Positions 9,131 through 18,469 of a DNA stretch of 64,000 nucleotides are shown here, piece by piece. The notes beneath the pieces were generated by a model. The model had not been told where the DNA came from, did not search any database, and worked only from the letters and a program-made list of their open reading frames with translations. This DNA is from Pseudomonas sp. Seg1 (GTDB lineage: Bacteria; Pseudomonadota; Gammaproteobacteria; Pseudomonadales; Pseudomonadaceae), in assembly GCF_018326005.1 (NCBI RefSeq), contig NZ_AP021903.1:1800001-1864000 (forward strand). The letters run 5' to 3'. Both the position numbers and the translations under genes were made by a program. Position 1 is the first letter of the stretch. Every line of letters starts with the position of its first letter.

Positions 9131-9998
9131 ATTTCCTTCCTTACCCGATGATCTGCCATGGTCGGTGCCGGCTTACTTGCTGCTGGATGGGGTCAGTGTC
9201 ACCAACCTGCCGCAATGCCTGCGCCGCTGGGACAACCCGGTTTATTGCCTCTACCAAGGCACGCGCTGGCAGGAACTGGCAGATATCTCGCCGTACTTGA
9301 TCACGCTCAAAGGCGCAGACGATCCGCTGCTGACGTACTTTCAGGAAAACGCCGCGCTGGAATGGGGCTTTTTGCTGTTCAGCGAGGCCGATGCGCCAAC
9401 GCTCTGCCAACACTGGCGTCGCCTGCTCACCGTCAAGCACCCGAGTTCGGTGGAGGTCATGCTGCGCATCGCCGATCCAGCGGTCATGCATTCATTGCTC
9501 GACCTTGCGCAACAAGCCAACAGCGCACGCTGGTTTGGCCTCGTCCAGCACCTGTGCCTGCCCGATGGGCTTCAGGCCATCTGGCAACAGCATCAACGTG
9601 CGGAGGCTGCTGCGCCCGACACCACCGACATCTATCAGTTGACCGAACAGGAACTCACCGCTCTGGGAGAGGCGCAGTTCCATCAGTCGGTACTCAGCCT
9701 CAACAATCACTTGCAGCGATATTTCCCCGGACTCATGGCGTCCTGTTCAGCCCGGGAACGCCTTCGATTTGCCGAGAAAACAGCACAGCAGGCCTATCAA
9801 CAGGGCTTCACCTCTGAACAGGAAATCACGCTCTACGCCAATGTATTTGGCTATCTGGCCGGGCAACCATTGGAGAGCCACCCGGACATTGTCGAGCTGC
9901 TGACAGTGCCGTCGCAGCAATCCCCGATGAGCCGCGTGCGACGCGCCGCCGATCTGGCGCATGAACGATCGATCCAACAGCCGAGAGACTTGCCATGA
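9123..9998 (+). CDS. DUF4123 T6SS effector adaptor/chaperone (Tap/TEC type)
   Basis: A 291-residue protein with the DUF4123 pattern: an N-terminal YLLLDGVSVTNLP strand, then SPYLITLKGADDPLLTYF and EWGFLLFSEADAPTLCQHWR. Proteins of this family load a cognate effector onto its VgrG. It overlaps vgrG at its 5' end and the effector gene at its 3' end (ATG 9995 inside the stop region), which indicates translational coupling. That position between VgrG and toxin is the standard one for the family. No membrane segment is visible. Confidence 0.88.
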   Translation: MLEFPSLPDDLPWSVPAYLLLDGVSVTNLPQCLRRWDNPVYCLYQGTRWQELADISPYLITLKGADDPLLTYFQENAALEWGFLLFSEADAPTLCQHWRRLLTVKHPSSVEVMLRIADPAVMHSLLDLAQQANSARWFGLVQHLCLPDGLQAIWQQHQRAEAAAPDTTDIYQLTEQELTALGEAQFHQSVLSLNNHLQRYFPGLMASCSARERLRFAEKTAQQAYQQGFTSEQEITLYANVFGYLAGQPLESHPDIVELLTVPSQQSPMSRVRRAADLAHERSIQQPRDLP

Positions 9999-12900
9999 CA
10001 GCCGCCGCCAATATCGCCGCCATGGCCAAGAGCGCCCAGGACACCCGTTCCCCGCTGGGAATGTGTCACTTGATGAGCGAAAAAGTGCAGCTGTTACCGC
10101 TGCGCTATGGCCTGGTCGAACACCTTGATCCTTCTTCTGAACTGAGCATGCCACTGAGCCTGAGCAGCCAACCGCTGGGCATTCGGCTGTTGCGTGACGG
10201 CTACCTGTACATCATCGATAACGGCAGCGGTTACTTGCACGAATACCGCATTGAGCAAGGCCAGATCAACAAACTGGTCTGGAAAGGCCAGGAAGTGGCC
10301 AGCGACACGCGCACAGCATCGGTTGGTGAACCGCAACTGATCTTCAGCCGGCAGCACACGCTGTTCGCCGGTTATTCGGAAATCCAGTGGACGGCCTACA
10401 AATGTTCGCAAGTGCTCAAGGACGCCGCAGAGCGTGAACGTCTGATGCAACGCATCGAACCGGCGAGTGCTTGTCCGGACAAGGGCGGTGCGCATTTGTT
10501 GAGCCAACGGCAGGCGAATACCTGGCTGGCAGAGGTTGCCGAAAAATCCACGCCAGTCGATCTGCCCGAAGGCGCCAACCCGCAAGAGCGCCAGCCATAC
10601 GCCTGGGAAGACACCCCGCTGTTCAAGGGTACGGCAATTGAAACCCTCACCAGCCAAGTGCTGGGGGCGTATCAGAACGATTACCTGTTTCTGGTCTTGC
10701 GCGACGACTTCGGCGTGATGCGCGATCTGGCCAGCGCCCAACTGAATGTCGCGCACTGGCTCGATCAATGGAGCCGCGATGATGTCGCCCAGCGCCAATA
10801 CCTCACCGGCGCCTACATTCAGTCGTTGTACGAAGTGACCCCGGCACGCCTTGATGCACTGGCCAGCACCGACCCCGCCGTCAAAGCCCTGAAGGACGAG
10901 ACCAGCGCCGAGCAACAAGCGGCTGTCCACGACTACTTGCGGGCGAAACGTGACAACGCCGGGTCGCCAATCTTTGGTGACGAGGCTCATTGGCGAAGAG
11001 CGGCGATCAGCGACCCTTACGCACGCGCCGCCGTCAACTTGCAGGACGCACTGGGCGACGCGCTCTGGCAAAAACACCGGAGTACGATCACCACACTTCA
11101 CTTGCAAACCTGGGAGGCGCTGTACGGAAAAGAGATCGGCCAACGCGGCATCGATCACCTGATCAACCGCAGCGACATGCAAGCGTTCGTCAGCCAGCAA
11201 CAGACGCTGCTGAGCCATTGGCACAAGCGCTTGCAGGCCATTCGTGAAGATCGCCTGAACATGATCGTGGGTGGTCATTTTCACCGGGCGGCCTGGTATT
11301 ACGACTTCCGCAACGACGAGCAGATCCGCCATCGCCTCGAAACCGAATTCCTCTGCGTGGCCGCTCTGTGCTGGAACCGCGAGGCCACGGAAAAACTGGT
11401 GACCTTCCTCGACAGCAACCTGCTGACCGTCGTGCCGGGGCTGGAGACCCTGACCCTGGCCGATCAGATGGACGTGAGCAAAAAACTCATGGACCTGAGC
11501 AGCTTCTCGATCAAGGTCGCGGCGGCGCAGGAAAGCCTTGATGCGGTGGACGTGCTGACCAATCAGTTCAGAAGTTTGATGAATGAGCGGTTGCCAAACT
11601 TTGCGGATTTGAATGTGCGGTTTAGTGGGCTGCAGAGTTTGTTGGATGGGGCGTACATGCCAGCGCATCAGTTGATCGCAGCGGATCAGTTGGATCGAGC
11701 GCATACAGAATTCAAACGCCAACAACCAATCGACCCCAACAGCTTCATCCGTGGCCTCGGTATTTCAACGCGCCTGCAACTGCTGCGCGAATTCTCCCGC
11801 AGTGGCCTGACCCTGCGGGCCGCGTCGGCGTCCGAATTCCAGGCCTTCAACAAAGCCCGCGATACCGCGCTCGACCTGCGCCGCCAACTCAAGGACAGCT
11901 ACAAATTGCGTCACCGCGAGTTGTCGCGGCAGATCCATGGCCTGGCCCCATCCGGTAGCGAGCAGGTACATAACCAGCGCATCAATCAGCTCAGGGCTGC
12001 GTTGCTACCGCTGGAGGATAATCTCAGCCGCGCCCTGACCGTCGGCTCAAGCGGGCCGGGACAAATCGGCACGGTGATCGATGGCATGGCCCCGGCGTTG
12101 CGAGAGGAGATGCACAGAACCGTGCGTGATTTCCGCGCGACGGGGACGTTTGGCAAACCTATTGTGAGTGCGCTGAAATCCAAGGGCGACGGGATTGCGT
12201 TGTTGCTGTTTGTTTATCAGGGGCAGAAGTTTGTTGAGGTGTTGAGCTCGTTGAATAAAAAGGAAACGTCGTCTCTATCTGATTTGTGGACACTCTTTGA
12301 ATCATCAATAGGAATGTTGGCTGCGGGTTTCGCGGCAGTGCAAGGTCTTTCGGTGACGACTCTTCAAGCGCATATCGAGCAAATGGACAGTGCCGCTGGA
12401 AAACTCAATACCATGAGCCGTTTGGGACGCTGGAGCGGTATTGCAGGGAATGCTGCATTCGGTTTCGGAGCATTGGCAGCCGCAATCGATTTAGGTAAAC
12501 ACTCCATGCAATGGACTAAAGCGCTGGCCGAAGGCAACCACCAAGCCTTGGCAGCCACGACCATACAAATCGCCGGCGACGCTACTCTCGTAGGCACCAA
12601 CACCTGGGGGGCCAAACACACGACGTCGATCATCAGTCAGGTTCTGAGAAAACCCGCCGAACTGCGAGCTATTGCCTGGGCCGAATCCAGTCCCCGGCTG
12701 CTGGGCATCGCTGCGCAAGCCAACCTCGTAGGTCTGATCGGCACAGCCCTGCAACTGCTGGGCGAAGGCCTCTACAACTATTTCAATCTGGATGCCTTAC
12801 AAAAGTGGTTGCAGGCCAGCGCATGGGGTACCGCCAACCTGCAACGCAGCCTGCCAGAGGACTGGAGCGCATTGGCAACGGTGGTGCAACAACCGACCTG

Positions 12901-13393
12901 TGAGCTTATCCGCGAGAGTAAGCGCACCTATTTGCAACTCAGACTGCCCGGCGTCCGCACACGGGAAATGGACAGCCGCCAACTGCAACTGCTGGCGTAT
13001 CAGCAAACCCGCGCGGTACCGATCCCAGGCCCCTACAACAGCCAGTTGCCAACGCGGCGCTGGCAGGAATGTAGCGCCGCATGGGCCGCGGTGACCGTAG
13101 TCGTCAGCCAGGAAGACGAGGCACTGACCTTGCACCTGCCGATCCCCGATGTCCTGCAAACATCGGATTTCGCCCTGGCCCTGAACATTGGCTACCAACT
13201 GGAAGCCGAACGCGATTTGATCCATCGCACCTGTTTTGTCCTGCGCGATCTGCGCATTGCCACGGAACGTGGTGTACGGTTGCCGGCCCAAGGGCGTTTT
13301 ACACTCGACCCCGTAGAATCCCTGCCCACAGGATTGAGCAAGGCCCCGTACTGGTTATTCACCCGAGACGAAATGGCGACTGTCGATGTTTAG
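9995..13393 (+). CDS. T6SS effector, VasX N-terminal domain / BTH_I2691-like, probable membrane-active toxin
   Basis: A 1132-residue putative toxin. Residues ~20-180 match the VasX-type N-terminal region (CHLMSEKVQLLPLRYGLVEH, then LGIRLLRDGYLYIID). The middle is helical and charged. The C-terminal third has hydrophobic stretches near residues 732-752, 770-790, 814-834 and 902-925, as expected for a pore-forming effector. The 4-base overlap with the DUF4123 gene and the 8-base overlap with the next membrane-protein gene indicate one operon. Delivery by the upstream VgrG and membrane damage in prey cells are inferred from family and context. Confidence 0.82.
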   Translation: MTAAANIAAMAKSAQDTRSPLGMCHLMSEKVQLLPLRYGLVEHLDPSSELSMPLSLSSQPLGIRLLRDGYLYIIDNGSGYLHEYRIEQGQINKLVWKGQEVASDTRTASVGEPQLIFSRQHTLFAGYSEIQWTAYKCSQVLKDAAERERLMQRIEPASACPDKGGAHLLSQRQANTWLAEVAEKSTPVDLPEGANPQERQPYAWEDTPLFKGTAIETLTSQVLGAYQNDYLFLVLRDDFGVMRDLASAQLNVAHWLDQWSRDDVAQRQYLTGAYIQSLYEVTPARLDALASTDPAVKALKDETSAEQQAAVHDYLRAKRDNAGSPIFGDEAHWRRAAISDPYARAAVNLQDALGDALWQKHRSTITTLHLQTWEALYGKEIGQRGIDHLINRSDMQAFVSQQQTLLSHWHKRLQAIREDRLNMIVGGHFHRAAWYYDFRNDEQIRHRLETEFLCVAALCWNREATEKLVTFLDSNLLTVVPGLETLTLADQMDVSKKLMDLSSFSIKVAAAQESLDAVDVLTNQFRSLMNERLPNFADLNVRFSGLQSLLDGAYMPAHQLIAADQLDRAHTEFKRQQPIDPNSFIRGLGISTRLQLLREFSRSGLTLRAASASEFQAFNKARDTALDLRRQLKDSYKLRHRELSRQIHGLAPSGSEQVHNQRINQLRAALLPLEDNLSRALTVGSSGPGQIGTVIDGMAPALREEMHRTVRDFRATGTFGKPIVSALKSKGDGIALLLFVYQGQKFVEVLSSLNKKETSSLSDLWTLFESSIGMLAAGFAAVQGLSVTTLQAHIEQMDSAAGKLNTMSRLGRWSGIAGNAAFGFGALAAAIDLGKHSMQWTKALAEGNHQALAATTIQIAGDATLVGTNTWGAKHTTSIISQVLRKPAELRAIAWAESSPRLLGIAAQANLVGLIGTALQLLGEGLYNYFNLDALQKWLQASAWGTANLQRSLPEDWSALATVVQQPTCELIRESKRTYLQLRLPGVRTREMDSRQLQLLAYQQTRAVPIPGPYNSQLPTRRWQECSAAWAAVTVVVSQEDEALTLHLPIPDVLQTSDFALALNIGYQLEAERDLIHRTCFVLRDLRIATERGVRLPAQGRFTLDPVESLPTGLSKAPYWLFTRDEMATVDV

Positions 13394-14575
13394 CAAACTG
13401 TTCAAGCACAAAAAAAAGCCTGAAACCAAAGACTCGGCACCGGACATTCGAAGCCAGCGACCGAGTGCCGGGGAACTGCGGGTGAAGGGTTTGAATGAAA
13501 CTTTGTTCTTGGCGCCGCTACCGGTTTACACCGGACAAGCTCAGGTGTCTCGGCGTACTTTCTCAGCGATGAACGAGATCTATCTGGAGCTAGGTGGAAG
13601 TAATTTCGGAATGGTTGAGTTGGGAAAGAGATTGGCCATCCAAATATGGTTCGCCTTCGCCTTGGCTTTTATCGCGCCTGTACTCATTTGTTTATGGCTC
13701 GTTATTGCAAGTCCTCCAGAGATTGACCGTAAGTTTTTCGACATTATTTGGGATGTAGCACAAGTGTTCGCGACGGGTTCGCTTTTACTCATCATTCCCA
13801 TCGGCGCCTTCATCTACGGCATGCTCTCCAACGTCCGCACCCTCGCCAAAAGCTACCCCGTTCGCTTCAACCGCCAGCGCCGCGAAGTCTGCTACATCGA
13901 CGACACCACCCATCGCGTACTCATCGTGCCGTGGGAAAGCGTGGTGGCCTGGGTCGCCCGCAGTCAGGGCGTCACCAGTTACGGCGCCATGCGCGATTAC
14001 ACTTTCGGCATGGGGCTGGAGGACGAAGAGCACGACACCGCGCAATTCATCCTGTCGGCCCAACCCAGCGATGCGCATGCACTGGGCATGTGGACGTCGA
14101 TTCGCAATTACATGGAAGAAGGGGAATTGGTGGATGCCCCCAATCCCATGCTCGCTCTGTTGGGACTGACTCCAACCGAAGACGAACTCAAGCCTTATGA
14201 AGGCCTGCACACGTTCGAGATTGAACGTAAAGGTGCGCGCTTCACGGGTTCGCTTGACGATGGCGCCGCGCACCTGACCGCCGAACAACGTCACCGTTAC
14301 GGTTACGGCAAACGCACCCCATGGCCCCTGCGCTGGTGGTACGTGCGCCGCATCCTGACCTTCTGGAAAATGCCCTACCTGATCGCCGAATGGGCGCACC
14401 GCAAGGGCCGCCCGACCCTGCCGGAAAACGTGCAAGCCTGGTCGCAACCCCTGCCCCCGAGCAATGGGCCAAACCCAGTCCTGCCCTGCAAAAGGCCAAC
14501 GCACTGGTCAAAACTGCGATGGATAAAAAAGGCGCGAACTTCGTCGATGCCTGTAAAGCGGCAGGGTTGCATTGA
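13386..14575 (+). CDS. DUF6708-like membrane protein, putative effector partner/immunity; frameshifted near its 3' end
   Basis: This starts inside the effector gene and encodes a ~396-residue protein with two hydrophobic segments at residues ~85-108 and ~123-148 and a cytoplasmic domain (SYPVRFNRQRREVCYIDD, then WESVVAWVA). It is known to me as DUF6708, a family found beside VasX-like effectors, so an immunity or accessory role is likely but unproven. In the sequence as given the frame runs on to 14789. However, the coherent C-terminus (EQWAKPSPALQKANALVKTA, ending ACKAAGLH, stop at 14573-14575) is in another frame. One missing base in the C5 run at 14454-14458 explains this. It may be a sequencing error or a real mutation. 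Confidence 0.75.
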
Positions 14576-14632
14576 GCAAGGCCCGGTACGGGTTGTTCAA
14601 TCGATCAACCCGTGGGCGTGGCTCAATGAAAG

Positions 14633-14665
14633 GAATGAGTCCTCCGCCGGATTCATTCTTTTTTT
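14633..14665 (+). terminator. Intrinsic terminator closing the T6SS cassette
   Basis: GAATGAGTCC (14633-14642) pairs with GGATTCATTC (14649-14658), with one mismatch, and runs into seven T residues. Just upstream, 14570-14627 can form a longer imperfect hairpin (CATTGAGC with GCTCAATG) that overlaps the restored stop codon. Confidence 0.85.
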
Positions 14666-14698
14666 GCTTCATCTTCCGCTGACACAATACCCGCCGAG

Positions 14699-14716
14699 CT
14701 GGCGCGTTTCCTGCAA
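14699..14716 (+). promoter_or_regulatory. Probable sigma-54 promoter of the glycan island
   Basis: CTGGCGCGTTTCCTGCAA has the sigma-54 signature: GG at 14701-14702 and GC at 14713-14714, exactly ten bases apart, in a good consensus context (TGGCnCG, then TGCA). It lies ~135 bases before rfbF and just after a strong terminator. Control by FleQ is inferred from its occurrence in the flagellar locus. Confidence 0.65.
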
Positions 14717-14851
14717 GTCCCCCTTAAATCGCCATAAAACGAGCGCTCGCGGTCATTGCCCCTGCGCCCGGCACGGCAGAAAGGTTTAGCCAGAAGGCCG
14801 CGACGCGCAAGAAAGCGACGCGCAGCCCTGTGACGAGCGAGAGGGGAGAGG

Positions 14852-15625
14852 ATGAAGGCAGTAATTTTGGCGGGTGGTCTGGGCACACGCATCAGTGAAG
14901 AGTCGCACCTCAAGCCCAAGCCGATGATCGAGATTGGCGGCAAGCCAATTCTCTGGCACATCATGAAGCAGTACTCCGCCCACGGGATTCACGATTTCGT
15001 GATTTGCCTGGGCTACAAGGGGTACGCGATCAAGGACTTCTTCGCCAACTACTTCCTGCACACCTCCGATGTGACCTTCGACATGCGTGAAAACCGCATG
15101 GATGTTCACCAGAATTACAGCGAACCATGGCGTGTGACGCTGATCGATACCGGTGAAGAGACCATGACCGGTGGCCGCCTTGGGCGAGCCGCGCGCTATC
15201 TGGAAAATGAGGAAGCCTTCTGCTTCACCTATGGCGACGGCGTTTCCGATTTGAACATCGGCGCGTTGGTTGATTTCCACCTGACCCACGGCAAACTGGC
15301 CACCGTTACCGCCGTACAACCGCCGGGACGCTACGGTGCGCTGGATCGCGAAGGTGATCGGGTCTTGGGTTTCACCGAGAAGCCACGCGGCGACGGTGGC
15401 TGGATCAACGGCGGCTTTTTCGTGTTGTCGCCCAAAGTCCTGCCGCTGATCGAAGGCGATTCGACGTCGTGGGAGTCGGGTCCGCTGGACGGTCTGGCCG
15501 CACGCGGTGAGTTGATGGCGTTCCAGCACGACGGTTTCTGGCAGCCCATGGACACCCTGCGCGACAAGAATCATCTCGAAGCGCTGTGGCAGAGCGGGGA
15601 GGCCCCATGGAAACAATGGGACTGA
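14852..15625 (+). CDS. rfbF: Glucose-1-phosphate cytidylyltransferase
   Basis: A 257-residue enzyme that makes CDP-glucose from CTP and glucose 1-phosphate, the entry step to CDP-deoxysugars. The nucleotidyltransferase signature [20 protein letters not shown] is at the N-terminus, followed by [26 protein letters not shown] and [10 protein letters not shown] are also typical. The start at ATG 14852 follows GAGGGGAGAGG. The length matches RfbF. It overlaps rfbG by 19 bases, and this pair defines the CDP branch. Confidence 0.95.
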   Translation: MKAVILAGGLGTRISEESHLKPKPMIEIGGKPILWHIMKQYSAHGIHDFVICLGYKGYAIKDFFANYFLHTSDVTFDMRENRMDVHQNYSEPWRVTLIDTGEETMTGGRLGRAARYLENEEAFCFTYGDGVSDLNIGALVDFHLTHGKLATVTAVQPPGRYGALDREGDRVLGFTEKPRGDGGWINGGFFVLSPKVLPLIEGDSTSWESGPLDGLAARGELMAFQHDGFWQPMDTLRDKNHLEALWQSGEAPWKQWD

Positions 15626-16689
15626 GCGCGGATTTCTGGCGCGGCAAACGTGTACTGGTCACCGGCCACACCGGTTTCAAAGGCAGTTGGCTGACCCTGT
15701 GGCTGCAAAGCCTCGGCGCGCAAGTCAGCGGCTTTGCCCTGGAGCCGTCGACCGAGCCGAGCCTGTTCGAACTGGCGCGCGTGCACGAAGGCATCAATGA
15801 TCAGCGCGGTGATCTGCGCGATCTCGGCGCTCTGCTGGAAATCATCGCCGACACCGAGCCTGAGATCGTTCTGCATCTGGCTGCACAACCGTTGGTGCGC
15901 GAAGGCTATCGCGATCCGCTCGGTACCTACTCCAGCAACGTCATGGGCACGTTGAACCTGCTTGAAGCGATTCGTCAGGTCGGCTGCGTGCGCGCCTGCG
16001 TGCTGGTGACCACCGACAAGGTCTACGCCAACAAAGAGTGGCTATGGCCCTACCGCGAAGACGAAGCCCTCGGTGGTCACGATCCTTACAGCAGCAGCAA
16101 AGCCTGCTGCGAGTTGCTTGCACAATCCTATGCCGCGTCGTTCTTCCCGGCGGACAAGTACGCCGAACACGGTCTGGCCCTGGCCACCGCGCGCGCCGGC
16201 AACGTCTTGGGCGGCGGCGATTTTGCACCGGAGCGACTGATTCCCGACGTGCTCAAAGCCTGGACGGCCGACGAGCCGGTGACCCTGCGCTATCCGCAAG
16301 CCGTGCGCCCATGGCAGCACGCGCTGGAGCCGCTGGCCGGTTATCTGCAACTGGCCGCCGGCCTTTACGAAGAGGGCCCGGAGTACGCCGGTGCCTGGAA
16401 CTTCGGCCCGGGCGAGGCGGACATGTGCAGCGTTGGCGAGGTGGTCGAATTGCTCGCCAGCCGCTGGCCGCAGGCGCGTGGCTTGCGCATCGAACCGAGT
16501 GAATTGCACGAGGCCGGCCTGCTGCGTCTGGACAGCAGCCGCGCACGCCAGGTGCTCGGCTGGCAACCACGCTGGACCTTGCAGCAATGCCTGACCCAGA
16601 CCCTCGACTGGCATCTGGCGTGGCAGAACGGCGATGACATGCGCAACGTGACACTTGGCCAATTGAACCTGTACCGAGGCGCGCTGTGA
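15607..16689 (+). CDS. rfbG: CDP-glucose 4,6-dehydratase
   Basis: A 360-residue short-chain dehydrogenase/reductase that converts CDP-glucose to CDP-4-keto-6-deoxyglucose. The Rossmann motif [20 protein letters not shown] is near the N-terminus, TTDKVY follows, and the catalytic YxxxK is in [11 protein letters not shown] near residue 160. I chose ATG 15607, preceded by GGGGAGG; an in-frame start at 15586 would add 7 residues deeper inside rfbF. It is coupled to the next gene through a GTGA overlap. Confidence 0.94.
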   Translation: METMGLSADFWRGKRVLVTGHTGFKGSWLTLWLQSLGAQVSGFALEPSTEPSLFELARVHEGINDQRGDLRDLGALLEIIADTEPEIVLHLAAQPLVREGYRDPLGTYSSNVMGTLNLLEAIRQVGCVRACVLVTTDKVYANKEWLWPYREDEALGGHDPYSSSKACCELLAQSYAASFFPADKYAEHGLALATARAGNVLGGGDFAPERLIPDVLKAWTADEPVTLRYPQAVRPWQHALEPLAGYLQLAAGLYEEGPEYAGAWNFGPGEADMCSVGEVVELLASRWPQARGLRIEPSELHEAGLLRLDSSRARQVLGWQPRWTLQQCLTQTLDWHLAWQNGDDMRNVTLGQLNLYRGAL

Positions 16690-17246
16690 GCGAGTTTTCC
16701 CTGAAGGCATTGCCGCTGGCCGGCCTGTTCAGCGTCCAGCACAAACGTTTCGAAGACCAGCGCGGGCACTTCGCCCGGCTGTTCTGCGAAGGCAGTCTGA
16801 GTGCGTTCGGCAGCGAATTCCATATCCGCCAGATCAACCATTCCTGCACCCGCGAGAAGGGCAGCGTGCGCGGTCTGCATTATCAGAATGCCAATGCGCC
16901 GGAAGCCAAACTGATCACCTGCCTGCGTGGTGAAGTGTGGGATGTGGCGGTCGATCTGCGCCCCGACTCCGCAACCTTTTTGCACTGGCACGCCGAGCAT
17001 CTCAAGGCCGGTGACGGTCGCAGCCTGTTGATCCCGGCGGGCTTCGCCCACGGTTTCCAGACGCTCACCGAAGACGCCGAATTGCTCTACCTGCACAGCG
17101 CCGATTACGCGCCGGAGCATGAGGGCGGTCTGTCGGTGAACGATCCACGGCTGGCGATTGCCTGGCCGTTGCCTGTCAATAATTTGTCAGCGCGTGATTC
17201 CAGCCATCCCGCGCTCGATCAACACTTTGCTGGAGTGCGTCTATGA
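16686..17246 (+). CDS. dTDP-4-dehydrorhamnose 3,5-epimerase-like sugar epimerase (RfbC family)
   Basis: A 186-residue cupin epimerase. Family residues are visible in QINHSCTREKGSVRGLHYQ, DVAVDLRPDS and IPAGFAHGFQTL. The family normally acts on dTDP-4-keto-6-deoxyglucose. Here, directly after rfbFG, the substrate is more likely the CDP-4-keto-6-deoxy intermediate, which is an inference. The GTG start at 16686 overlaps the rfbG stop as GTGA. The length is typical. Confidence 0.88.
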   Translation: MSEFSLKALPLAGLFSVQHKRFEDQRGHFARLFCEGSLSAFGSEFHIRQINHSCTREKGSVRGLHYQNANAPEAKLITCLRGEVWDVAVDLRPDSATFLHWHAEHLKAGDGRSLLIPAGFAHGFQTLTEDAELLYLHSADYAPEHEGGLSVNDPRLAIAWPLPVNNLSARDSSHPALDQHFAGVRL

Positions 17247-18469
17247 ACTGCCGTGGGTGCGCCGCACCGCTGAGCCTGCCGCTGATCGACCTCGGCACCT
17301 CGCCGCCGTCCAACGCCTACGTGCATGCAGATCGCCTGGATCAGGCTGAGCAATGGGTGCCGTTGAAGGTCGCCGTGTGTCAGCAATGCTGGCTGGTGCA
17401 GACCGAGGACTACACCCGCGCCGACAGCTTGTTCGATGCCGAGTACGCTTACTTCAGTTCGTTTTCCAGCACTTGGCTCGCGCATGCCGAGCGTTATGTG
17501 GCAGAAATGGTCGAGCGTTTTGGCCTGACTGCCGACAGCCGCGTGGTTGAAGTCGCCGCCAACGACGGTTATCTGCTGCAGTACGTGGCCGCTCGCGGCA
17601 TTGCGTGTCTGGGCGTTGAGCCGACGCGCAGCACCGCACAGGCAGCACGCGAGAAGGGCCTGGAAATCCGCGAACTGTTCTTCGGTCGCGACACCGCCTC
17701 GCAGTTGCACAGCGAAGGCTGGGGCGCTGACCTGATGGCGGCCAACAACGTGCTCGCGCACGTGCCGGACATCAACGATTTCCTCGCTGGTTTCGCCACT
17801 TTGCTCAAACCGGCCGGCGTCGCCACCTTCGAATTTCCACAACTGCTGACGCTGATGGCTGGCGCGCAGTTCGACACGCTGTACCACGAACATTATTCCT
17901 ACCTGTCGCTGACCGCCGTGCAAGCCCTGTGCGAGCGCAATGGCCTGGAAGTGTTCGACGTCAGCCAGTTGAGCACCCACGGTGGATCGCTGCGGGTGTT
18001 CGTGCAGCGCAAGGATGGCGAACGTCGTCCGGTGCAGGCAGCAGTGCAGCAACAGTTGCAGGCGGAACTCGAGGCCGGGGTGAAAACTACCGAGTACTAC
18101 GCGACCCTCGCGCCCGCCGCTGAACGCATCAAGCATGAACTGCTGCGCTTTTTGTTACAGGCCAAGGCCGACGGCAAGCGTGTGGTTGGCTACGGTGCGG
18201 CAGCCAAGGGCAATACCTTGCTCAACTACGCCGGGGTCAAACCGGACCTGCTCGCCTGGGTGGCGGATGCCAATCCGCACAAGCAGGGCAAGTTTCTGCC
18301 GGGCAGCCGTATCCCGATTGTCGCGCCTGAGCGTATTGCCCAGGAGCAGCCTGACTACATTCTGGTTTTGCCGTGGAACCTGTTGAGCGAAGTGACGCAG
18401 CAACTGTCGGCGGCCAAGGCATGGGGCGCACGCTTTGTCGTCGCCGTTCCGGAGTTGATCATCCAATGA
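17243..18469 (+). CDS. Sugar C-methyltransferase with zinc-binding N-terminus
   Basis: A 408-residue SAM-dependent methyltransferase of the nucleotide-sugar C-methyltransferase type (as in NovU/TylC3). An N-terminal zinc site is formed by CRGC (residues 3-6) and CQQC (near 46-49). The SAM-binding motif VVEVAANDGYLLQYVAARG comes next, followed by a C-terminal Rossmann-like domain with VGYGAAAKGNTLLNYAG. It probably adds a methyl carbon to the 4-keto deoxysugar made by RfbG. The start overlaps the epimerase gene by 4 bases and the stop overlaps the aminotransferase start. Confidence 0.87.
   Translation: MNCRGCAAPLSLPLIDLGTSPPSNAYVHADRLDQAEQWVPLKVAVCQQCWLVQTEDYTRADSLFDAEYAYFSSFSSTWLAHAERYVAEMVERFGLTADSRVVEVAANDGYLLQYVAARGIACLGVEPTRSTAQAAREKGLEIRELFFGRDTASQLHSEGWGADLMAANNVLAHVPDINDFLAGFATLLKPAGVATFEFPQLLTLMAGAQFDTLYHEHYSYLSLTAVQALCERNGLEVFDVSQLSTHGGSLRVFVQRKDGERRPVQAAVQQQLQAELEAGVKTTEYYATLAPAAERIKHELLRFLLQAKADGKRVVGYGAAAKGNTLLNYAGVKPDLLAWVADANPHKQGKFLPGSRIPIVAPERIAQEQPDYILVLPWNLLSEVTQQLSAAKAWGARFVVAVPELIIQ

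Noticed and set aside
14454-14462. Programmed -1 frameshifting in the DUF6708-like gene
   Set aside because: The CCC CCG context is not a canonical slippery heptamer and no stimulatory structure is evident; a one-base loss is simpler.
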